NCBI GenBank assembly: GCA_933228675.1 | Contig: OW121740.1 | Location: 58,653,000-58,716,999 of the forward strand | Length of the DNA stretch: 64,000 nt | Source: Stomorhina lunata | Taxonomy: Eukaryota > Arthropoda > Insecta > Diptera > Rhiniidae | Direction: 5' to 3' | In this document: positions 56,476 to 64,000 of the stretch, piece by piece | How the letters are laid out: each line of letters starts with the position of its first letter | How positions within the stretch are numbered: position 1 is the first letter of the stretch | The notes under the pieces: model-generated | Told to the model about the DNA's origin: nothing | What the model saw: the letters and a program-made list of their open reading frames with translations, nothing else | Databases searched by the model: none | Position numbers and translations under genes: made by a program

Positions 56476-58339
56476 TTAATGTAGCAAAATTCTTGTGTAA
56501 AGCTTTGCTTCTATAAAGGAGCCCATTAAAAAGTCTTAAATGTATTCAATAATTGATAAAGCTTTCGATTTATTAGATTCGCAATATTAAATCGCATTTG
56601 TTACATTCCCCCATAGTTTTCATTGATCTTTGAACAAAAAGTCTTTGCAAAATACGAGTGAGTACTTCATCACAAACTTCAAACATATGTAATTTCACTC
56701 CAATTACAAAGTAATAAAAATTATTTTTAAAGTAGGTTGATTAACAGGAACTTGATTATTCCAATCATTATTTTGTTTTGTTGTTTTTCCATATTCTTCA
56801 TCTTCTTATTGTGGCAGTAAAACTTAAAGAAAGAAATAAAAAGAAAAGAACACCAGCCACATTAACCACAAAATGCAAGTGCAAAAAGATTTTATTAAAT
56901 AAAAATTTTATAAATTTTTTTTCGATATTTGAGTTTGTGGCAAAAAAAATACACGCGATTACTGACAACAACTGAAGGCAAAATAAAATGCGAAAAACAA
57001 ACAAATAATTAAATAAACATATAAACACTAAATAATTATTGCAAAACGAAAATAACTTTATTTTGTATTTTTTACATTCTACATCCGCTGATTACAAGTG
57101 ACGAAGACTATGCGAGTATTCAACTTTTGCAAATAAAAAGTTTATTTTCAAATTATTTCGAACTTTTAAATCGAAACAAATACCAACAGCAACGATTTCA
57201 GCTGTAGTAGGTTTTAAGAATTTTAGAACTTCAATCAACAATAAATAGAGCAAACAATTGGGTTAGAAATTATTTTGTAACGAAAGAAAAAAAAACATTA
57301 TAGGTACAATAATTCTTTATGATTTTATTTAAGAAACGTACTTTGGACTGTTATTTATTTTAAACCCATTTACTCTAAATAATTTGAAACAGTTTTTACA
57401 TATGATCCCTAGTGCTCCCCTGCTCTAAATTAATCATGTTTCCAACATGTACCTAATTTTTATTTTTAATGTATATATTGGGAACAAAGTTTTCCCTAAT
57501 TCTATCCTACTTAATTTTCTCTAAACTAATCTAAGAAACTTTATCTGTGGCAATATGGAAAGTAGCTTAAGTCGACATAAGAGAGAATTGATTTAAATCT
57601 TTTATTGCATTACAGAAGCAAAGGCGCTTAAATGTGTTTAATCCGTTTAAAAGAAATCGAGTTTTTGTCAATGTTATGGACGCCTACTTTTTGGCTTATG
57701 TTTTTTGAATCAATAACGCATTGACCAAAACAACTTATGTACACATATTTGTATGTACATATTCATATTTTTCTTTCATCATATAACGATTTCGCTTAAC
57801 TTTACTTAAGCTGTATAAATGTTGATCTTGAAAAAATTAAGTCATTATTTTCAAACAACTTATGTTTACATAAAATTGCACAATATATTACTTTTTATTT
57901 TAACAGAACAGCTTAAAGTTACTTAAGGTCCAATTCAACGCAAATTTCAGTTTCAAAAAGAGCTTAAGTAGAAAAAACGTAAAATCTTCTGAATTTAACC
58001 ATATTTTTTTTTAAATATTCATCCTTTTTCTCTAATAAGCATGTTACCAATACATATATTATTTAATTCATAAATTATTCACAGAAATCAAGTAGAAGAA
58101 AAATTAAACAAAATTTATGATATTTCAAAACTTCAATTTTCGACTTTAGCTATTCTTCCATATTGCCACAGATATATAAAAAGAAGTTTTGTGTAAAATT
58201 TAAATACTTTGCCTTTAAAAATTCTAAAGATACAGACGAATAATTTCTGTAAGTTTTTCAATTTTAATTTTTTGCAAATCATTTTTTTCGCTCATTAAAA
58301 TGAAACATAAAACGCGGAATCACCGAGTTATTCGTAGTA
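56476..58339. other. Spacer, no gene seen
   Basis: AT-rich unique sequence. Small Lys/Phe-rich frames near 56.8-57.0 kb lack any support. Confidence 0.4.
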
Positions 58340-59127
58340 TTTACAACTCGGTCATATTTGTGTAATCTCAGTTAATTGGTGATGGTGGTCATATTGACAA
58401 ACTTTTGAAACGGCATTCAATCCGTGATGCAATAATATTGTTGAAACAAGCAAGGGATGAAAGTGCTACAAAATTCTTGGTCCAAATTGTTAAATTGGAA
58501 CTCAAACGATTACGATAGCGATGATGATTTGCCACTAGCGGAATGGGCTAAAGAAAATCAGGATTGCGATGAGGTTCTTTAAATAAATTTTGATCTTTTG
58601 AACGCAACTATGCCAAAAAATTCCGTAAATATAAATGAAATCGAGAAATAGAATAAAGATGTCTTTACTGACGCATCTGATGCAGAGAGTAGGGATGAGG
58701 GGGCTTCAGATAGCAGTGATATCGATGCTATTGACATAACGCCTCCTATTCCTCATTTAAAAGTCCTTGAAGGCATCAAGGACTGGAAAATATGTCATCA
58801 GTGATATATTTTCCAGTAAACACATGTCGAACCTTTTAAACGTCCCTAACGATATCGTTGTATCCAGTTAAAATAAGTATTACTGATTTTATGTTAAAAC
58901 CCAATTAAATATCTATGTAATATGTAATTAAAAAATCTTTTTCTATGAATTTAATGTTATTTAAATGTTAATAAATAATAAGTGTTTTGTGTTAAAATAA
59001 ACTCTATATAACTGGTTTTATGTTTTAGAATAATTTTCTGTTAAAAAAAAACGTCCAGAAATTCGAACTTTTCAGAAATTAGAACTGGCCGTTGCACCAA
59101 GAGGTTCTAATTTGTGAGATTCCACTG
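58340..59127 (+). pseudogene. pogo/Tigger-type element relic with transposase C-terminus
   Basis: Encodes HIDKLLKRHSIRDAIILLKQ, a frame change, NSWSKLLNWNSNDYDSDDDL and PLAEWAKENQDCDEVL, later DVFTDASDAESRDEGASDSS and DITPPIPHLKVLEGIK. NSWxKLL followed by an acidic run and LPLxEW is the C-terminal region of the DDE_1 (pogo/Tigger/jerky) group. The 3' end is a typical terminus: read inward from 59127 it is CAGTGGAATCTCACAAATTA plus GAACC, with TA at 59128-59129. The N-terminal DNA-binding and catalytic parts and the left TIR are gone. Confidence 0.75.
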
Positions 59128-59129
59128 TA

Positions 59130-59984
59130 TTAGTATTTTTTGGTTTTAGCGAAATTTCAAACCAAAAAGTACTATCTTGTTATGTTCTAAGGTTCTAATT
59201 GTTTAATATAGTCAAATATTGATAAATTAATATTAAATACTGCCCTATTTAAACCCATACGTAAATCCCTTCCCGGACCATGTTTTGGAACATACCATAG
59301 CCTATGGTAAAACTCTATCCACATTAAAAATTTCATCAAAATCAGTTAAGCCGTTTTAGTGTGATAGAAGCATAAACAAATGTATATAAAAAAACTTATT
59401 ATTTACAGGTTTTTTAACTTTTGAATTTTTTTATATAAGAGACCTAATGCCCCCTCGTTCCGATTCTACTGATAAGTTTAAAATTGTTAAGTATTAAAGA
59501 CAAAGTTCTCCCCGATCCTATACTGCTTACTTTAGAACGGGATGAGAACTCACCCTGCTTTGATCCTGATTTTTTTAACCAAAATTTTTATAGATGTGGT
59601 GTTTTATTATGTTTAAGGGCTATATATCATATTATTCTAAATATACGCTATAATCACTTTTTTTTATGGGGGATGGAACTCCCTCTGCTCCTATTCGAGC
59701 AACCTACTATCAATAATAAAAACGATGAATGTGCAATATATGAAGACGTAATCTTGAATAGTTCTAAAGATAAACGCGTATAAGTATTTTATTTGTATGG
59801 GGGACAAAGTGCCCTTCCCCGATTGCAAAAGGTTTGAAGCTATACCTTGAAATAAAGTTGATATTATTTAAGTACTAAATTTTTGTGGAGAAAAACTTCC
59901 TTAATAAAAAACTGCGGCCGTTGGCATACAAATTTGCTTGTTTAAAGTTTGAAATTTCTAACTGCTGTAGTTAATCGAATATAC
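59130..59984. other. Spacer with repeat fragments, no gene seen
   Basis: Diverged pieces of the 52-55 kb repeat style (AGCCGTTTTAGTGTGATAGA near 59350, GCCCTTCCCCGATTGCAAAA near 59810, GCGGCCGTTGGCATAC near 59915). A 99-codon plus-strand frame (59484-59783) has no domain. Confidence 0.45.
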
Positions 59985-60416
59985 CGAACCCTTAGATTTA
60001 AATAATCGTAAACGACATTCCGTTATATATCTTTTAAACCAATAGGTTTTACATAAAATTGTGCTCAACTTCGGGCTAGTGTAGAGGCCACCATGCAAAA
60101 AATAGGCATATTTTTAAAAATTGGTCTAAAACTCCATCTACCCATTGGCCGATTTCTGCATATTGCGCCACAATCCGCTATGTAGTTTAAAAGTTATTGA
60201 AGTATGTAATACTAAAAAACTTAACATACAATACTTTGCACCATAACTTCTAAACAATTTGTAAAAAATTCAATTAGTTTGTCGAAAGTAGAAAACTAAC
60301 AAAGAACAAAAATGCTATGCACTAAAACATTTCCCGTTTTTATTTAATTAAGATTTTTTGTCGCATACGATCAATATTTTTCCTGTCGCTTTCGATCATT
60401 TTAATCTAAGGGCTCG
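59985..60416. mobile_element. Dispersed repeat P, copy 2, with inverted ends
   Basis: Starts CGAACCCTTAGATTTAAATA and ends TTTTAATCTAAGGGCTCG, so the outer 15 bp are inverted. The left 220 bp match 50311-50640 (AATAGGTTTTACATAAAATT, GTGCTCAACTTCGG, GCGCCACAATCCGC). Non-coding, probably a MITE; no clear target duplication. Confidence 0.6.
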
Positions 60417-62039
60417 ATACAATGAAAAATATTTAAACTTATTTTACGTAAGTGCGAAATTGAAACGTAACTTCCCCCAGAAATGTACTACGTAACATAA
60501 AAACATGCTGTGCAAATTTTTTTCAAAATTGCATAAGGGGAATACGTGCCGCCCACAAAGTGTTTAACTTTTTTTGCATAAAAAAATTTAAGTATTTTCG
60601 ATTTTGCCTAAATTTCAATAACTAAGAATATAATTATTAAAAAAAATTTTTTTTAATGTTGGAAAAGTTTAATCCTTTATCCAAGGGTTAAAGTTCAAGA
60701 ATTTATAATTTTTTTATTTTCTTTAGGAAAATGACGGAATATTAAGAATTTTTTACTAAATTTTGTTTAAAATGCAAAAATTCATTAATTTTTATTATTA
60801 ACCCTAAACAGACATAGGGACTAAAATGACCCAATTATATTTTATCGCTGATAGTAGATGAGAATGGAGGTATATTTAGATTGTCAATATGTTTGTAATT
60901 TCCCAAATAATGCCTTAGGATCCTAATTTGATCCTTATAAAATTCAAAGACCTTCTATTAAAAGCACTTCTACGCCCAAATGAAAAGAGTTAGGGCTGCG
61001 AAATTTTGCGTACAAAAATTACTATTGTATTAAAATTGATCGAGATAGGTCTATATTTGACTATCGCTTCCATACAACCTATACTTTATAATAAATATTA
61101 AATATATATATAAAATATATTGCTGAGATGTTTTTTACGGCACAATTACATTTACACATCGGTCCTAATTGCGTTAATCGGTCCAAATTTAACCTGCTTC
61201 CTGAGGTTGTTGTAACAAAGAAATTTTATATAATCTTATATAGCCGAATTCTGAATTTAAACAAAAAAATAAGCAGCGTTTCTCAAGCAGCAAACCCCTG
61301 CCAAATACCTATGTATACGTATTCTTAAAGTGTAGACTGGCACCATTATTATGGTTTTTATGTAAAAATAATCAATTATTGTAAATTTTAAAGCGCCAAC
61401 AAATATAAAAATATTTTTTTAAATGATTACAATTTTTTAGGTACACACGTATAAACTTTATACCCCATGCCAAGATAACAACAGTTTCGACAAATATAAA
61501 CATCTACTAGTACCGGCACATACATACTCTAAAAAAAATTCTACAAACAATTCATAACCGTCATTGTCATCGTCATCAGTAGCAGCAGCAACTACAATAT
61601 CACCATCGTCATCATATTCGTACACAACATCACTTCATTGCTGTGCTTATGAAATCTCCGAAAAATACATACGATTACAGTCTAGTTGACCTAATTAGCA
61701 CACTCTCACTTAAAAAACAAACAAAAAAAAAAGCAATAAAGGTAAAATATTTGTCATTCTTCCGAAAATATTTCCATAGCAACAGCTGTTTTCAAACTGG
61801 GGCTCTCAGAACTAACCATATAACAAGCAGCACATCTGTTACAACAAAACGTTTTCAAATGTTTTGAAAAATCTTAGATTCAAAAATTTGTATAAGTTAT
61901 TAAGATTTCGTAGCATGACCTAAGCTTGGTATTAGATAGTGGATACAAAGTAATACTTTAGTTTACACTCATCGACTTAAGTTAAGCGAGCTTAATACTT
62001 GTTTTTCCAGGCAGGTTATTACTTTTTTTGAAACTTAGG
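60417..62039. other. Spacer, no gene seen
   Basis: AT-rich. GTCATC/CAGCAG triplets at 61563-61620. No domain-bearing frame. Confidence 0.4.
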
Positions 62040-62330
62040 ACCAGCTCTCAGGAAATGACCTATATTAAAATAGGTGGGGTAGATGGAGTAGTGTTTGTGG
62101 ATATTTGAGTTTCGGTGCTGCATATAATCAATTAAGTTGGATATCCTTTTATAACCGATAAGCACTTTCGCCCCTTTCAATACTTGGTCGAGAAATTTTA
62201 AAATAGTTTCATTCTCGATCGGATATAGGTGGTTTAAATAGTAAGGAGATCGGCTGTAATTGCACGTCTTATCTATTTTTAGAACAGTCAAGTTAAGTTT
62301 GTTATTATTTAGACTCATTGTTTAAGCTAT
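62040..62330 (-). pseudogene. CR1-like LINE C-terminal fragment
   Basis: Minus strand encodes ENETILKFLDQVLKGAKVLI, GYKRISNLIDYMQHR and FNIGHFLRAGPKF. It aligns by eye with the 30.7-32.5 kb LINE (ILKLLDRVQDRGQVLIGESR, VANSIDSLEHRR). Heavily decayed. Confidence 0.65.
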
Positions 62331-62344
62331 TTTGTTATACAAAC

Positions 62345-62470
62345 AATTTCATTTATTTTTCATCGACGGCGTGTTATTGCTGTAGACTACCGCCGATGGA
62401 GGATATGATATGAATATGATATGTCATGTTTAGTAGTCGCCTTACTAACCAACTAAGCCACTTTATACTT
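62345..62470 (-). repeat. tRNA-derived SINE-like element, family 2, copy 2
   Basis: Minus strand: AGTGGCTTAGTTGGTTAGTA (good A-box), GGCGACTACTAAACATGACA, then a deletion of the B-box region, then the shared tail ATCGGCGGTAGTCTACAGCA..ACACGCCGTCGATG. The tail has the same order as at 23060-23115. Confidence 0.68.
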
Positions 62471-62822
62471 TAATCACACGACCCCATTTAGAGATTCTAC
62501 TCAAATCGAATAAGATCCAGGTAAGATAGCTTCTTCAAGGCACTATAAACGAGTTCGAAATTTTAATGGTACCGCAAGGTTCCGCTATGTTATCGCAGAC
62601 AACAGCAACATTAAACATTCATATTCATTAAACCGCAGACCAAGCTTCTTAGAAGTTATAACTATAAATAGGGTTACCAGTCAGGCTGGATTCGACTGGA
62701 TTGTCCAGCCTTTTTTAGTGCTTGTCCAGTGTCAAGCTAAAATTAAATTTGTCCAGCTGAAAGGTGAAGAATTAAAATTTTTTGAATATCAAAAAATAAC
62801 AAAATAGTCGGGATGTAAATAT
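62471..62822. other. Spacer, no gene seen
   Basis: Includes a short internally repeated patch around TTGTCCAG / GTCCAGCCT / GTCCAGCTG (62700-62760). Nothing else. Confidence 0.35.
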
Positions 62823-62929
62823 TATTCAAAAAGACGTGTATTTGCATTTGATCCCAAATCTGTTACATTTATTTATTAATGTAACAGACCAATTTATTGA
62901 TAAAAAGCCAAAAAATGTTTGCGGAGAAA

Positions 62930-62992
62930 CCAAATTCCTCGACGCGTTTCGATGGTTGGTTAAGCCATCTCTTCAGGAGGATTATCCCCAAT
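62930..62992 (-). ncRNA. Hammerhead ribozyme motif, left arm (minus strand)
   Basis: On the minus strand: stem I strand CCUC (62980-62977), CUGAAGA (62976-62970), stem II GAUGG / CCAUC, GAAA (62950-62947), stem III of two base pairs closing a GC loop (ACGCGU), then C (62941) and the returning stem I GAGGA. All invariant core positions of the hammerhead are matched (CUGANGA, GAAA, UH). The predicted cleavage is after the C at 62941. Confidence 0.68.
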
Positions 62993-63254
62993 TTAGACAG
63001 ATCGAAAACCTCGCATTATTACTAAATTTACAAACATAACTTGTTTATTTTAAAACATCTTACCCCCCTTCTTCACAGCATTCTGCATATAGTAGCCGAC
63101 GGCTACAGCAAGAATGTGGGAAGTGAAGGTAGATGAAAACTGAAAAATGTTTGTTTTTGTTCAGTCGATAATCTACGCTTTTACTTTTGGTTTATGAACA
63201 TAATTCTTAAAAGTTATGTTTGTAAATTTAGTAATAATGCGAGGTTTTCGATCT

Positions 63255-63330
63255 GTCTAAATTGGGGATAATCCTCCTGAAGAGATGGCTTAACCAACCA
63301 TCGAAACGCGTCGAGGAATTTGGTTTCTCC
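63255..63330 (+). ncRNA. Hammerhead ribozyme motif, right arm (plus strand)
   Basis: Stem I UCCUC (63272-63276) pairs with GAGGA (63313-63317). The core is CUGAAGA (63277-63283) and GAAA (63303-63306). Stem II is GAUGG (63284-63288) with CCAUC (63298-63302), 5 bp and a 9-nt loop. Stem III is A63306-U63311 and C63307-G63310 with loop GC. H17 is C63312, the predicted cleavage position. Stem I can extend with GGGG (63263-63267) near CUCC (63326-63330). This is a type I hammerhead with the minimal stem III seen in Penelope-like elements. Confidence 0.7.
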
Positions 63331-63429
63331 GCAAACATTTTTTGGCTTTTTATCAAAAAATTGGTCTGTTACATTAATAAATAAATGTAACAGATTTGGG
63401 ATCAAATGCAAATACACTTCTTTTTGAAT

Positions 63430-63589
63430 ATTTTTAAAGAAAAACTATTTTAATGAAAAAGAACGCAACAAAAACTTTTGCAAAAGTTTTTTTTTTTTTT
63501 CTTTTTTACTTAAGGTTAAAGGCCGAGCATATTTTAAAATTTCATAAGCTTGAATCAAGTGCTGCAATGAAAGATTTTCCTATATTTGG
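63430..63589. other. Spacer
   Basis: A/T-rich, T17-type homopolymer near 63488. Nothing recognised. Confidence 0.3.
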
Positions 63590-64000
63590 CCTTTCCTTTT
63601 CGTAGAATCTTCCTCTCAAAAACTCCAAGAATAGCTTCCTCGTGTTTTGTATAGCGTAGTTTAAGTTCTTACAGAGAAAGCTTTATTTCGTATTTGCCTG
63701 TTTATGCCAAAATAGCATATGTTGGCAAGTATGATTCTGCGATTGATTTCGAAACTTATGTCGTTTTTTATGTTGACGGCGGGTACCAAGTTAAACAAAT
63801 TATTTTACATCCTCGTAGCTATAGTTCTCAACGATCACATGTGGTCCAATTCTAGAGGATTGAGAAACCAGCAGTTTTGTTTTGATTCTTTGACAACTAG
63901 ACCCATTTTATTAGATTCCTTCTCGATACTTGAAAGATCGCGCAATGTGCGTCCCATGATATCAAACGCGAAACGAACATGTGTTTTCTGTTGAAAATTG
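63590..64000 (-). pseudogene. LINE reverse-transcriptase C-terminal fragment
   Basis: Runs off the right edge. Minus strand, with stops and shifts, encodes RIGPHVIVENYSYEDVK, FV-LGT, RNQSQNHTCQHM..FWHKQANTK, KNLNYAIQN and ILGVFERKIL. These follow the order of the post-YADD part of an insect LINE (GxxVxVxxYxFExVxxFxYLG, EIKRRITLANRCYFGL, LSRxTKLTLYKTLI, GVFERKILR). The plus-strand frame at 63719-63994 is its antisense shadow. Clade not assigned. Confidence 0.65.

Larger units (their letters stand above)
62823..63429. mobile_element. Large inverted repeat with hammerhead motifs (Penelope-type)
   Basis: Two arms, 62823-63042 and 63211-63429, about 220 bp each, differ by only a couple of bases over their length (for example GACGTG against GAAGTG) and surround a 168-bp unique spacer. 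The frame of 67 codons in each arm is the same sequence read twice and is not a protein gene I recognise. Each arm carries a hammerhead core. Penelope-like elements are known to have terminal repeats in direct or inverted arrangement and hammerheads in them; no Penelope reverse transcriptase is visible here, so the assignment rests on the ribozyme alone. Confidence 0.7.

Noticed and set aside
62836..63417. Identical 67-codon proteins on opposite strands
   Set aside because: The identity comes from the inverted repeat. The conserved signal in it is the hammerhead core on the other strand, not the protein.
63719..63994. 91-codon plus-strand protein gene
   Set aside because: It is the antisense of a decayed LINE reverse-transcriptase end with recognisable motifs on the minus strand.

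Overview
This 64 kb window looks like gene-poor, transposon-dense nuclear DNA of an insect, most likely a higher (calyptrate-type) fly. The grounds are a very AT-rich composition, two mariner families with DD37E and DD41D transposases, fragments of several insect-type LINEs (Jockey, CR1-like, RTE-like, R1-like), PIF/Harbinger and pogo/Tigger relics, hAT-like foldback MITEs and long minisatellites. The fly assignment is an inference. I found no host protein-coding gene, rRNA, genuine tRNA gene or CRISPR array that I could support.

Layout. 1-2958 is a 31-bp palindromic satellite that runs off the left edge. 4-8 kb holds a dispersed repeat, a 752-bp hAT-like foldback MITE and a degenerate minisatellite. 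8.5-14 kb holds two DD37E elements in opposite orientation, with a TIR element and a minisatellite between them. 14-17.2 kb has tandem subrepeats and a candidate TIR element containing tRNA-like modules. 17.9-19.2 kb is the best-preserved transposon, a DD41D mariner with intact TIRs, TA flanks and an uninterrupted 361-codon transposase. 20-23.3 kb holds a Jockey-clade LINE relic, foldback elements, a long inverted repeat array and a SINE-like copy. 23.5-26.8 kb is a nested cluster: a DD37E relic split by a second hAT-like MITE, next to a dispersed repeat split by a second DD41D mariner.

28.3-35.2 kb has two further DD37E copies flanking a MITE, a dispersed repeat and a CR1-like LINE. 36-44 kb is sparse, with a diverged hammerhead-like locus and several LINE fragments. 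44.7-48.5 kb is an RTE-like LINE that received both a PIF/Harbinger element and a 196-bp Harbinger-type MITE. 50-55 kb is a mosaic of dispersed repeats, tRNA-like SINE units, TA microsatellites and a minisatellite related to the one near 12 kb. 58.4-59.1 kb is a pogo/Tigger relic. 62.0-64.0 kb holds LINE fragments, a SINE-like copy and a large inverted repeat.

The most notable signal is that inverted repeat (62823-63042 and 63211-63429). Each arm carries a complete-looking hammerhead ribozyme core, one per strand, with the minimal stem III typical of Penelope-like retroelements. A diverged relative lies near 36.84 kb. Other points of interest are a frameshift shared by two DD37E copies at an A AAA AAT heptamer, a mariner and a MITE sharing one TA dinucleotide, and several inverted transposon pairs that could give double-stranded RNA if transcribed.
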